A DNA stretch of 64,000 nt from an uncultured Parabacteroides sp. (GTDB taxonomy: Bacteria > Bacteroidota > Bacteroidia > Bacteroidales > Tannerellaceae). How positions within the stretch are numbered: the stretch's first letter is position 1; each line of letters starts with the position of its first letter. The notes beneath the pieces were generated by a model. It searched no databases. It saw only the letters and a list, made by a program, of their open reading frames with translations, and was not told the DNA's origin. The DNA is taken from contig CALCST010000018.1 in NCBI GenBank assembly GCA_937894065.1, positions 1 to 64,000 of the forward strand, in the 5' to 3' direction. Below are positions 18,025 through 26,244 of the stretch, piece after piece. Both the position numbers and the translations under genes were made by a program.

Positions 18025-18056
18025 GCCGTTGGGAAAAATCGAAGTTTCCCAACGGC
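18025..18056 (-). terminator. terminator of the integrase gene
   Basis: Perfect 12-base arms GCCGTTGGGAAA (18025-18036) and TTTCCCAACGGC (18045-18056). On the minus strand the hairpin is followed by TTTTTCATTT. It lies 65 bases past the integrase stop. Confidence 0.75.
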
Positions 18057-18120
18057 TATGCAAATAAAAACTTTTGATCACTATTGCATGTTTATTTCAG
18101 ATATGCAATTTTATTGCATA

Positions 18121-19230
18121 TTACTTTAGTGATATTTTATCGACAGTTTCTCTTTTCTTTTCACTTACTAATTCAGCATAGATTTGTGTTGTTGCAACAT
18201 TCTTATGAGTAAGCATTTTTGACACTGTGAAGATGTCCGTACCGGCTGCGATTTGTAGTGTAGCGTACGTGTGCCTAAAGCAGTGGAATGTTATATGTTT
18301 TTGAATACCAGCTTTCTTTATCCATGCTTTAAGAGGATACCCAGTCATGCAACGGCGTAATTCTTTAAACACTTTACCTGTGCCCGGCTCTCCACAAAGT
18401 GCGTATGCTTCATAACTGATAGGGAGTAGAGCTTCTGTCTGTGTCTTTTGCGTACGAAGGCGAATACAATGTCCCAGATCGGGGGCTGTGCATAAGTTTT
18501 CCCACTTAAGATTCAATATATCACTGATGCGTAATCCGGTAAGACATGAGAAAAGGGATGCATTTCTTAATACAGGTATATCGCATGGAGTTGAAGCCAG
18601 AGTCTTTAATTCATCTTGTGTTAAAAACTCTTTATGAATATCCCTACTTTCTATCTTTTCAAGAAAATCATTGGGATTTTCACGTAAATATTTATCTCTA
18701 TATGCAAGTTTCAAAACTCCTCTGAATAATGAGAAATAACTGGCAGCTGAATTACGGGAAACCATTTTATCTGTATGTTTTAGTTGCCTTGCATGAAGAA
18801 GATAGTCTCGGAAGTGGTTACATAGGTCAACAGTGATTTCTCCAAACATACATTTGCCATTGACAAATTTCTCAAAGTGCAGATAAACAATATGCCATTT
18901 ATGATCTTTTTTACGGCATACTTCTTTGAAATATGCCATTAAGTCGGCTCTCATTTTGTGTCTGTCCATAAATCCAAATTCTTCATTGATTACAGCCTCT
19001 TGTCGGCGGCATCTGATAAGTTCGGCTTTAGCTAGGATTTCATTATTGTAATCTAGCTCAATTGCATTTTTGGGGGTTGCATAAATGTAAAATCCTAAAT
19101 ATTCACGTCTGCTCAGTTGCATTGTTTTAGGATTACGTACAGCAGGGTAGTAGTCCAAGTAAAGAGAGATTCGTCCGTTTCTGATAGGGCGTTGTCTTAG
19201 TGTTACAGTAGTACATGTTTGTTGTCTCAT
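18121..19230 (-). CDS. tyrosine recombinase (integrase)
   Basis: This is a 369-residue Bacteroides-type integrase. It has an N-terminal arm-binding region (about 10-75), a SAM-like core-binding region (about 95-185) and a catalytic domain. The active site is complete: Arg233 (GLRISD), Lys262, His316-x-x-Arg319 (HCFRH), His342 (LTHKN) and Tyr351 (TQIYAEL). It would cut and join the element's att sites. No tRNA lies nearby, so the target may be intergenic, between the element and the 3' end of mnmE. The spacer upstream of its start holds an AAGTTAACC motif shared with the excisionase-like gene. Confidence 0.9.
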   Translation of the reverse strand: MRQQTCTTVTLRQRPIRNGRISLYLDYYPAVRNPKTMQLSRREYLGFYIYATPKNAIELDYNNEILAKAELIRCRRQEAVINEEFGFMDRHKMRADLMAYFKEVCRKKDHKWHIVYLHFEKFVNGKCMFGEITVDLCNHFRDYLLHARQLKHTDKMVSRNSAASYFSLFRGVLKLAYRDKYLRENPNDFLEKIESRDIHKEFLTQDELKTLASTPCDIPVLRNASLFSCLTGLRISDILNLKWENLCTAPDLGHCIRLRTQKTQTEALLPISYEAYALCGEPGTGKVFKELRRCMTGYPLKAWIKKAGIQKHITFHCFRHTYATLQIAAGTDIFTVSKMLTHKNVATTQIYAELVSEKKRETVDKISLK

Positions 19231-19324
19231 AATATATAATGTATTAAAATTTATATTCAGGTTTAATTCTTATTGTGGTGATAGCAAAATAAATAAGTGT
19301 ATTCCTGGTGATGTGGTTATTTTA

Positions 19325-19341
19325 AAGTTAACCACAGGATA
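19325..19341. promoter_or_regulatory. AAGTTAACC motif upstream of the integrase gene
   Basis: AAGTTAACCACAGGATA agrees at 15 of 17 positions with the copy at 17001-17017. A further AACCAG follows at once. It is probably a shared operator or recombination-protein site of the element. Confidence 0.4.
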
Positions 19342-19355
19342 ACCAGTAAATAACA

Positions 19356-20261
19356 TTAAATCGAAGGTGGAGCAAGCAGATCATCAAGCTCTTTGCGCGA
19401 TATCTTGATATATTTCCCTTCTTGCACTTTACTGATATGATGCCATTTTACATAGTGATACAATTGGTCACGTGTGAGATTGTATTTTTCCATAGCTTCG
19501 GCTGTCGTATAATATTCTGGTTCAGCTTTAGCAAGACCTTTGGCAATATCTACATGTTTTTTTGAATAGAATACCTGCCGTTTGATTTTTTTCTTTGGAA
19601 TAGCAAATCTGGAAACAAAAGAATATATAGCACTTGTTGTCATGCCAAACTTTTCCGTTAGATCTTCTACAGAATACCATTCCGTAATGTTGGAGTCCGG
19701 TGCTTTAGATGCAAAATATTTATCAAAATGCTTAGCACTCCAGTATGTTTTTCCTCTTTTGAAAACTTTGGGTATATTTTGTTCTTTCCCTACTTTAAAT
19801 ATCCACGATTCGTTTACTCCATATTTACTTGCAACTTCAGCGGTAGTATAAAAATCAGTAATAGGAGTGTGAGAAATTCTATTTCGTTTTACATAAGGGG
19901 TAGAACTCATCATTGAGTCTATGTCAGACTTTCTGATCCTTGTGAATCTACTGCTAAATTGAAAAGCTGGTATTTTCCCTTGGTAAATCATCTTATAAAT
20001 AGATGATAAAGCTATATTCAAAATCTCTGCACATTCTTTAGGGGATAAAAACTCTTTGTCCTTGATAGGCTGAGTTCTTTTTACTTCAATTTTGGTTGCT
20101 ATAACCTCTTCTGCACTTTTTACCTGTTTAGTTCTTAATGCACGTTTGTATGCATAACCGTTACATTGTTTACTACAGAAACGTGTTGATGTTTTTAAAG
20201 CGTAGAATTCTTTTCCACACCATTCGCATACCTTTTTAATTCTTACTGAACTTTTTGCCAT
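19356..20261 (-). CDS. zinc-ribbon protein with four excisionase-type HTH domains
   Basis: The 301-residue protein starts with a treble-clef-like zinc motif (Cys12, Cys15, Cys29, Cys33). Four MerR/excisionase-like HTH units follow at about residues 72-118, 139-184, 195-240 and 252-298, each beginning with a variant of xxTTAExxxKYxV...IY. Tandem HTH units suggest binding to an array of sites on the DNA, for example to shape an excision complex or to control the integrase gene 125 bases downstream. It is divergent in length from usual single-HTH excisionases. No full-length family recognised. Confidence 0.7.
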   Translation of the reverse strand: MAKSSVRIKKVCEWCGKEFYALKTSTRFCSKQCNGYAYKRALRTKQVKSAEEVIATKIEVKRTQPIKDKEFLSPKECAEILNIALSSIYKMIYQGKIPAFQFSSRFTRIRKSDIDSMMSSTPYVKRNRISHTPITDFYTTAEVASKYGVNESWIFKVGKEQNIPKVFKRGKTYWSAKHFDKYFASKAPDSNITEWYSVEDLTEKFGMTTSAIYSFVSRFAIPKKKIKRQVFYSKKHVDIAKGLAKAEPEYYTTAEAMEKYNLTRDQLYHYVKWHHISKVQEGKYIKISRKELDDLLAPPSI

Positions 20262-20468
20262 ATTACACTATAATTTGTTAGTACTATTTCGCCTATAAAG
20301 GCTTTGTTTATTTTTCTTGTATTTTCCTGTCTTTTCCTGTATTCTACTTTCTCTACCACCTTGCAAATTGCAAAATACCCAAATCAGCCCATGCGGTACA
20401 AAATCGACACAAAAAATGAATGAAAAACCATTAGAAACCATTATTATATGGTAGAAGGCAAAAAGAAA
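20262..20468. other. spacer between element and mnmE, likely element edge
   Basis: No gene. The text holds repeated short words (CCTGTCTTTTCCTGTATTC; TTGCAAATTGCAAAATA) that could be integrase arm sites, and probably contains the right att site. No paired copy was found by eye. Confidence 0.35.
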
Positions 20469-20491
20469 AGGCGCTCAAAATGAACGCCTTA
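20469..20491 (-). terminator. terminator of mnmE
   Basis: Arms AAGGCG...CGCCTT with inner TCA/TGA pairs (20469-20491). On the minus strand TTTTCTTTTTG follows. It lies about 40 bases beyond the mnmE stop. Confidence 0.65.
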
Positions 20492-20532
20492 CTAATTAAA
20501 TATGATAGATGTTTATGGTTTGTAATACTACC

Positions 20533-21921
20533 TTATTTCCCGATGCAAAAATGCCTAAATATATTCCCCAGCACCTCGTCAGTAGTGACCTCACCGACGA
20601 TATCTGAGAGATGATATATACATTCTCGGAGGTCTTGCGAGATAAAGTCGCCGGAGAGATTATTCTCGAGGCCATCCTGAACGCGGTGGACGGAATCGAG
20701 GGCGAGGGTGAGAGCCTCGTAGTGGCGCACATTGCTTACAATGATATCATTCTGTGAGATACTTGGGATTTGAGCCGCTTCGACAAGCATATTCTGCAGA
20801 GAAGAGATGCCGTCTTTCTCGCGTGCAGAGATAGAAATCTGTCTGCTGTTTTTGGGCAGAGAAATGGAAGAATCCGGAGCGGCTGTGCTCAAGTCTGCCT
20901 TGTTGAACACAAGGATAAGCTGCTTTGACTCGCATAACGGGATGATTTTCTCTGAAAGGAGAGAAATCTGTTTTGATGCTTCGGTGCTGTCGATTACCCA
21001 AAGTACGATGTCAGCCTGGCGAATTTTCTGGAACGTGCGTTCGATGCCGAGGCTTTCGATTGTGTCGTCGGTTTCGCGGATTCCGGCAGTGTCGATGAAG
21101 CGGAACTGGAGACCGTTGATATACATTGTGTCTTCGATAACGTCGCGCGTTGTGCCGTGGATGTCACTGACAATGGCTTTCTCTTCGTTGAGAAGGGCAT
21201 TAAGGAGAGTGGATTTTCCGGCATTTGTTTCGCCGATGATTGCCACGGGGATTCCGTTTTTGATGGCGTTGCCGGTGCGGAACGAGTCGGCTAGTCTCTG
21301 GATAACGGATGAAATCTGTGAGGCTAGTTCCTTGAGTTCGCTGCGGTCGGCAAATTCCAGTTCTTCGTGGTCGGCAAAGTCGAGCTCGAGTTCCATCAGC
21401 GATGTGATGTGAAGGAGTTTGTTGCGGAGTTCTTTCAGCTCCTTGCTGAATCCGCCGCGCATCTGGCTGAGGGCAAGCTTGTGCTGTCCGGCTGAAGTGC
21501 AGGCAATAAGGTCGGCAACAGCCTCTGCCTGGCTAAGGTCCATCTTGCCATTCATGAATGCCCGCTGAGTGTATTCGCCCGGATTTGCCGTGCGGCAACC
21601 GTTTTCGACCAGCAGTTCCATTATTTTCTGCTGTATATATATCGAGCCGTGGCATGTTATTTCGACGGTGTCTTCGCCGGTGAAGGAGTGCGGGGCGCGG
21701 AATACTGCACACACTACATCATCGACGGATTCGCCCTCGGCATTGAGGATTGTTCCGTAGAGAAGGGTGTAGGCTTCCTGTGTGCCCAGTGTTTTGCCGG
21801 CTTTGCGGGCACGGAATATGCGGTCGCATATTGTGAATGCTTCCGGTCCGGATACTCTTATGACGGCTATTCCGCCGACGCCGGGGGCGGTTGATATGGC
21901 GCAGATGGTTGTTTTTGTCAT
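20533..21921 (-). CDS. mnmE: tRNA modification GTPase MnmE
   Basis: MnmE, with MnmG, installs the carboxymethylaminomethyl group at wobble U34 of tRNAs, using methylene-tetrahydrofolate. The 462-residue product has the family's usual length. It has an N-terminal folate-binding domain starting TICAISTAPGVGGIAVIRVSG, and a G domain with GETNAGKST near 230, a GTTRD switch and DTAGIRETDD. It ends with the FCIGK motif (Cys459). It is the first clear housekeeping gene to the right of the accessory island. The start ATG is followed by the conserved TI(C)A block, so no other start is plausible. Confidence 0.95.
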   Translation of the reverse strand: MTKTTICAISTAPGVGGIAVIRVSGPEAFTICDRIFRARKAGKTLGTQEAYTLLYGTILNAEGESVDDVVCAVFRAPHSFTGEDTVEITCHGSIYIQQKIMELLVENGCRTANPGEYTQRAFMNGKMDLSQAEAVADLIACTSAGQHKLALSQMRGGFSKELKELRNKLLHITSLMELELDFADHEELEFADRSELKELASQISSVIQRLADSFRTGNAIKNGIPVAIIGETNAGKSTLLNALLNEEKAIVSDIHGTTRDVIEDTMYINGLQFRFIDTAGIRETDDTIESLGIERTFQKIRQADIVLWVIDSTEASKQISLLSEKIIPLCESKQLILVFNKADLSTAAPDSSISLPKNSRQISISAREKDGISSLQNMLVEAAQIPSISQNDIIVSNVRHYEALTLALDSVHRVQDGLENNLSGDFISQDLRECIYHLSDIVGEVTTDEVLGNIFRHFCIGK

Positions 21922-21948
21922 TTTTTTATCAGTTGGTTTGTGAATTAG

Positions 21949-22088
21949 GTGACGAGTTGACGAGTTGACAAGTTGACAAGGGTTTAAACACAGAGTATTA
22001 AGGAGTCAAGGAGTTAAGTAGTCAAGTAGTCAAGAAGGAATATCTTGTTTCCTGAAGCCTTGTTAACTTGTCACCTTGTCAACTCGTC
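21949..22088. repeat. GTTGACAAG-family intergenic inverted repeat, copy 1
   Basis: The left part is made of tandem units (GACGAGTT, GACAAGTT) at 21951-21980. The middle has (T)AGTCAAG units repeated every 9 bases. The right part has GAAGCCTTGTTAACTTGTC and CTTGTCAACTCGTC (22075-22088), an exact complement of GACGAGTTGACAAG at 21959-21972. It fills the whole spacer between mnmE and the DUF362 gene and could form a long hairpin. Confidence 0.75.
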
Positions 22089-22095
22089 CCCTATT

Positions 22096-23217
22096 TTATA
22101 CTGTAATCAATTCATATTCCTGAGTTCCGATTCCAATCTTTTCGGCATGTTCAAGGCCTGCCTGCCAGTTTGTGTCCGGATGGATCATATGGAATTTGTC
22201 GTGACCTTCGAGGTGTTCGTGGCTGTGTTTGTCCGAAAGTCTGTTGCTTGTCTGAAGGACAGGGGCATTGATGACGAGGTCGGCACAAGCCTTGTCGAGG
22301 GCAACAGGGTCGAATGATGCTGCGATACCGAGGTCAGGAACGATAGCTGCGTCGTTGTGGTTCCAGCAGTCGCACTCAGGTGATACGTTCATAATGAAGC
22401 TCACGTGGAAGTGAGGCTTGTCCAGAAGCACAGCTTTTGTGTATTCGGCAATTTTGCAGTTCAGGTTTTCAGAAGTGTCCCATGAGCCGAGAACTGCACC
22501 GTCGTACTGGCAAAGGGCAACGCACTGGCCGCAACCCACGCACTTGTCGTAGTTGATTTCTGCCTTGCGCTGGCTGTTGAGTGTGATTGCCTCGTGGCGG
22601 CAGTTTTTCACACAGATGTTGCAGCCTTTACATTTCTCAAGGTCGATGCGAGGCTGTGATGCTCCGTGAAGTTCCAGTTTTCCGGCTACGCTTGCGCATC
22701 CCATACCAAGGTTCTTGAGGGCGCCGCCGAATCCAGTCTGTTCGTGACCTTTGAAATGGTTCATAGATATGATGATGTCGGCATCGGCAATGGCAGAACC
22801 GATTTTCGGAGCCTTGCAGTATTCGCCGTTGATTTCGATTTCGCGGCATTCAGTTCCTTTCAGTCCGTCGGCGATGATAACGTCGCACTGTGCAGAGATT
22901 GGGTTGAATCCGTTTTCCATAGCACTCTTCAGATGGTCCACAGCATTGGCTCTGCGTCCGGAATAGAGAGTGTTGCAGTCCGTAAGGAATGGTTTTGCTC
23001 CCATTGAACGAAGGATGTTAGCCATGCGGGCTGCATAGTTAGGGCGGATGAAGGCAAGGTTGCCCGGTTCGCCGAAATGTATCTTGATTGCAGTGAACTG
23101 CTTTTCGAAATTAATGTCTGCAATTCCTGCGCGGCGCACAACGCGCTCCATTTTGTCCAACAGATTGCTGGAAGGAGTGGTACGCAGATTAGTAAAATAA
23201 ACTTTTGAAGTGCTCAT
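22096..23217 (-). CDS. DUF362-family iron-sulfur protein
   Basis: This 373-residue protein has an N-terminal DUF362 domain (IKIHFGEPGN, FLTDCNTLYSGRR, ISMNHFKGHEQTGFGGALKNLGMG) and two consecutive 4Fe-4S ferredoxin motifs, CKGCNICVKNC (about 195) and CVGCGQCVALC (about 225). It continues with a second half of the DUF362 fold. It is a cytoplasmic redox protein of undefined reaction and is common in Bacteroidales. No signal peptide. A perfect -7 box lies 29 bases upstream. Confidence 0.85.
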   Translation of the reverse strand: MSTSKVYFTNLRTTPSSNLLDKMERVVRRAGIADINFEKQFTAIKIHFGEPGNLAFIRPNYAARMANILRSMGAKPFLTDCNTLYSGRRANAVDHLKSAMENGFNPISAQCDVIIADGLKGTECREIEINGEYCKAPKIGSAIADADIIISMNHFKGHEQTGFGGALKNLGMGCASVAGKLELHGASQPRIDLEKCKGCNICVKNCRHEAITLNSQRKAEINYDKCVGCGQCVALCQYDGAVLGSWDTSENLNCKIAEYTKAVLLDKPHFHVSFIMNVSPECDCWNHNDAAIVPDLGIAASFDPVALDKACADLVINAPVLQTSNRLSDKHSHEHLEGHDKFHMIHPDTNWQAGLEHAEKIGIGTQEYELITV

Positions 23218-23245
23218 GATTATTTTTATTGGTTTAGATGTGATG

Positions 23246-23276
23246 CAAAATTACAAATAAAAAATTAGTTGGCAAG
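23246..23276 (-). promoter_or_regulatory. promoter of the DUF362 gene
   Basis: On the minus strand TAATTTTG (23253-23246) fits TAnnTTTG exactly. CTTG lies 19 bases upstream (23276-23273), one mismatch from the -33 TTTG. Confidence 0.55.
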
Positions 23277-23466
23277 TGGCGGGCAGATGTGTGGAAATTG
23301 GTTTTCTCCGTATATGAAATGTAACTGGTTTGTCAGTGTTATGAAATGCTGTTGTAATATGATAATTGCAATTTTGCATTTTGAAAAACATGTGTCAATT
23401 AATCAAGAATATGTTTCTGAGGGCAATATCTTTGGAGTATATGTGATGTTGGGAGATATTGCTTAA
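23269..23466 (+). other. possible short gene or small RNA ending at an orphan terminator
   Basis: A 65-codon open frame (MASGGQMCGNWFSPYMKC...) ends at 23466, only 4 bases before a strong plus-strand terminator. The translation is rich in Cys, Met and Asn and has no recognised family, so it may not be translated. The terminator has no other plus-strand client, which suggests that something short is transcribed here. Confidence 0.3.
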
Positions 23467-23470
23467 TACA

Positions 23471-23510
23471 GGCTGTTTCGTTTTGTGAAAGACGGAACAG
23501 CCGTTTTTTT
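23471..23510 (+). terminator. rho-independent terminator without a known upstream gene
   Basis: Arms GGCTGTTTCGT (23471-23481) and ACGGAACAGCC (23492-23502), 11 pairs with one G-T, are followed by GTTTTTTTG. The tail is only on the plus strand. Confidence 0.7.
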
Positions 23511-23575
23511 GTTATGTTTTGTCATTCGGATTTTTCTTGATAACTTTCCGCGATGAAACTAAATTTTCTGGAATT

Positions 23576-24424
23576 ATGAATATACTTATTACCGGTGCCA
23601 ACGGACAGTTGGGAAACGAGATGAGATGTGTTGCGAAGGCAAGCAAAAACAATTATATATTTACTGACGTGGCGGAGTTGGACATTACGGATGCGGCTGC
23701 CGTGGCTCGTGCTGTGGCGGACAACAAGGTTGATGTGATTGTGAACTGCGCTGCTTATACTAACGTGGACAAAGCGGAGGACGACGAGGCTTTTGCTGAC
23801 TTGCTGAACAACAAGGCTGCGGAGAATCTTGCCGTGGCTGCAAAAGAGAATGATGCGCTGCTGATTCACGTATCGACGGATTATGTTTTCGGCGGTGACA
23901 AGAATGTGCCTTATAATGAGGAGTGCGAGACTAATCCTCTGGGTGTTTACGGACGCACGAAGTTGCGCGGTGAGGAGAGTATTCTGAACAGTGGTTGCCG
24001 TTATATGATTTTCCGTACGGCATGGCTTTATTCGTCGTTCGGCAATAATTTCGTGAAGACTATGCAACGCCTGACTGCGGAGCGTGACACTCTGAATGTG
24101 GTGTTCGACCAGGTTGGAACGCCAACTTATGCCCGCGATTTGGCTGCTCTTATTTATAAGATTATAGAGGAGGATATGATGGACAAGACGGGTGTTTATC
24201 ATTTCAGCAATGAGGGGGTGTGCTCGTGGTTCGATTTTGCCATTGAGATTGCCGGGCTTAGCGGCAATGTGTGTGATATCCGTCCTTGCCATAGCAATGA
24301 GTTTCCAAGCAAGGTGAAGCGCCCTAATTATTCCGTTCTCGACAAGACGAAGGTGAAGGAGACGTTTGGTGTGAGGGTGAGATATTGGAAGGAGGCGTTG
24401 AAGGAGATGGTGCAGGATAGTTGA
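23576..24424 (+). CDS. rfbD: dTDP-4-dehydrorhamnose reductase (RmlD-type)
   Basis: This enzyme reduces dTDP-4-keto-rhamnose to dTDP-rhamnose with NAD(P)H for surface polysaccharide. The 282-residue protein opens with ILITGANGQLGNE, the nucleotide-binding GxxGxxG loop at residues 7-13, and has STDYVF (100-105) and the catalytic Tyr125-x-x-x-Lys129 (YGRTK). ATG at 23576 puts the Rossmann strand at the N terminus; the longer upstream frame would add an unrelated leader. TAACTTTC at about 23541 is one mismatch from a -7 box. No other rml genes are in this window, so it stands apart from a rhamnose cluster. Confidence 0.85.
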   Translation: MNILITGANGQLGNEMRCVAKASKNNYIFTDVAELDITDAAAVARAVADNKVDVIVNCAAYTNVDKAEDDEAFADLLNNKAAENLAVAAKENDALLIHVSTDYVFGGDKNVPYNEECETNPLGVYGRTKLRGEESILNSGCRYMIFRTAWLYSSFGNNFVKTMQRLTAERDTLNVVFDQVGTPTYARDLAALIYKIIEEDMMDKTGVYHFSNEGVCSWFDFAIEIAGLSGNVCDIRPCHSNEFPSKVKRPNYSVLDKTKVKETFGVRVRYWKEALKEMVQDS

Positions 24425-24517
24425 CGAGGGGACGAGTTGACAAGGGAACAAGGGAACAAGTTGACAAGGGGGACAAGGTGAAATTTCCTTGTCTCTGATG
24501 CCTTGTCAACTTGTCTC
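24421..24517. repeat. GTTGACAAG-family intergenic inverted repeat, copy 2
   Basis: Left units (GACGAGTTGACAAGG, AACAAGGG, ACAAGTTGACAAGG at 24456-24469) face CCTTGTCAACTTGT (24501-24514), an exact complement. The conserved core TGATGCCTTGTCAAC is present. It overlaps the last codon of the reductase gene and reaches the stop of fhs. Confidence 0.75.
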
Positions 24518-24522
24518 TATTT

Positions 24523-26193
24523 TTAGCTCAAACCTTCAATCAATCCATTAACAATATCGATTTTCTGAGCCTGCGGAACTTTTGGCAATCCCGGCATACG
24601 CATGATTTCGCCCATGATGACAACAATCATTTCGGCACCGTTGTTGATGACGATATCGCGGACTTTGAGTTCGAAGTCTTTTGCTACGCCATAAGCTTTC
24701 GGGTCTGATGAGAAAGAATATTGTGTTTTGGCGATACAGATTGGATAGTGGGAGATGCCCAGAGATTCAATCTGCTTGATTTTCTTGTCTGCCAAAGTTG
24801 TGTATGTGACAGATGCTGCGCCATAGATATTCTTAGTCACCTTGTTTATCTTAGTGCGGATGTCGTCGCTGTCGTTGTAAGTGAAGTTCAATGCCGGAGC
24901 AGAAGGATTGTTTTCGACTGTGTCAACAACAAGACGAGCCAAATCCATACCGCCTTCGCCTCCCTGAGCAAATACATTGTTCATAGCGAAGCCGACACCT
25001 TTCTGCTTGCAGTGTTCTGCAACAAGTGCGATTTCTTCGTCTGTATCTGATGCATAACGGTTGAAAGTGACGATAACTTTCTGGCCGAAGCTCTGCATAT
25101 TTTCGATATGCTTGTCCAAGTTGGCAAGACCATTTTTCAAACCTTCGATATTAGCTTCCTTGATTTCTGCTTCAGGAACACCGCCGTGAAGCTTCAAGCT
25201 CTGAGCTGTTGCAACGATGACAGTTGCCTTTGGAGTTAGACCAGCTTTGCGGCATTTGATGTTGAAGAACTTTTCAGCACCAAGGTCTGCACCGAATCCT
25301 GCTTCTGTGATTACATAGTTTGAATATGAAAGAGCCATCTTTGTTGCGATGATAGAGTTACAGCCGTGAGCGATGTTTGCGAACGGACCACCGTGAACAA
25401 ATGCCGGAGTATTTTCAGTTGTCTGAACAAGGTTCGGAAGCAAAGCATCTTTCAACAATACTGTGATTGCACCGGCAACACCAAGGTCGTTCACAGTGAA
25501 AGGCTTGTCTTCATAAGTATATCCAAGAAGGATATTTCCGACGCGGCGTTTCAAGTCGTCAAGGTCTGAAGCAAGGCAAAGGATTGCCATGATTTCAGAT
25601 GCCGGAGTGATGTCGAATCCTGTTTCTGTTGGGATTCCGTTTGCGCTGCCACCAAGACCGGAGATGATGTTACGCAAGCTGCGGTCGTTGACATCGAGCA
25701 CGCGTTTCCATTTGATTTCTTTCAGACCGTTGCAAGAATTGCGGTTCTGATAAAGATAGTTGTCGAGCAATGCAGTAATCATGTTGTGTGCTGATGTGAT
25801 TGCATGGAAATCGCCTGTGAAGTGCAGGTTGATATTTTCCATAGGCAACACCTGAGCATATCCACCACCGGCAGCGCCACCTTTCATACCGAAGCAAGGA
25901 CCAAGTGACGGCTCGCGGAGAACAGGAACAGCCTGCTTGCCGATTTTGTTCAATCCAAGAGCAAGACCGATGGAAACTGTAGTTTTTCCGATACCGGCTT
26001 TTGTTGGAGTGATAGCTGTTACAAGGATAAGGTTATTTTCCTTGATTTTTTCTTCCTTTATCAATTCCAATGGCAATTTGGCAATATATCTTCCGTAAAG
26101 AAGCACTTCTTCACGAGGAATGTTGATGCTTTCAGCAACATCTTTAATTTTCTTTAAAGGGGTTTCTCTAGCAATTTCGATGTCTGATTTCAT
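24523..26193 (-). CDS. fhs: formate-tetrahydrofolate ligase
   Basis: Fhs makes 10-formyl-THF from formate, THF and ATP, feeding purine synthesis and fMet-tRNA formation (the fmt gene is at 58.8 kb). It has 556 residues, the usual length. The P-loop region TPTKAGIGKTTVSIGLA lies at about 66-82, followed by LREPSLGPCFGMKGGAAGGG, HFTGDFHAI and the C-terminal GEIMRMPGLPKVP. It lies 51 bases downstream of an MFS carrier on the same strand; with folC and metF it forms a one-carbon cluster. Confidence 0.95.
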   Translation of the reverse strand: MKSDIEIARETPLKKIKDVAESINIPREEVLLYGRYIAKLPLELIKEEKIKENNLILVTAITPTKAGIGKTTVSIGLALGLNKIGKQAVPVLREPSLGPCFGMKGGAAGGGYAQVLPMENINLHFTGDFHAITSAHNMITALLDNYLYQNRNSCNGLKEIKWKRVLDVNDRSLRNIISGLGGSANGIPTETGFDITPASEIMAILCLASDLDDLKRRVGNILLGYTYEDKPFTVNDLGVAGAITVLLKDALLPNLVQTTENTPAFVHGGPFANIAHGCNSIIATKMALSYSNYVITEAGFGADLGAEKFFNIKCRKAGLTPKATVIVATAQSLKLHGGVPEAEIKEANIEGLKNGLANLDKHIENMQSFGQKVIVTFNRYASDTDEEIALVAEHCKQKGVGFAMNNVFAQGGEGGMDLARLVVDTVENNPSAPALNFTYNDSDDIRTKINKVTKNIYGAASVTYTTLADKKIKQIESLGISHYPICIAKTQYSFSSDPKAYGVAKDFELKVRDIVINNGAEMIVVIMGEIMRMPGLPKVPQAQKIDIVNGLIEGLS

Positions 26194-26244
26194 TTTTGTT
26201 TGGATTTATGTTGTTGTTATTTGATTGACTTCTTAACTCCTCTA

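Larger units (their letters stand above)
15361..20261. mobile_element. core of an integrative (probably mobilisable) element
   Basis: Five minus-strand genes form a unit: zinc-ribbon/4xHTH protein, tyrosine integrase, membrane protein, excisionase-like HTH and SF3-like helicase. This gene set is typical of Bacteroides integrative elements. No relaxase is seen, so it would be mobilised in trans or is a remnant. The right edge is probably between 20262 and 20460, next to mnmE. The left edge is not defined; the AT-rich genes down to 11819 may belong to it as cargo. No att repeat could be fixed by eye. Confidence 0.6.

Noticed and set aside
20262..20532. tRNA gene as integration site of the element
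   Set aside because: No cloverleaf could be folded by eye in this spacer; the att site must be elsewhere in it.
20807..21412. 201-codon plus-strand frame opposite mnmE
   Set aside because: Ser-rich shadow of the mnmE G domain.
21990..22040. Short regular repeats (TAGTCAAG) as a CRISPR-like array
   Set aside because: The units are 9 bases, without spacers or cas genes; they are part of the dispersed intergenic repeat.
23522..24451. Long open frame (309 codons) on the minus strand opposite the RmlD-type reductase
   Set aside because: It lies wholly over a clear Rossmann reductase, has no domain motifs and a His/Ile/Arg-rich shadow composition.
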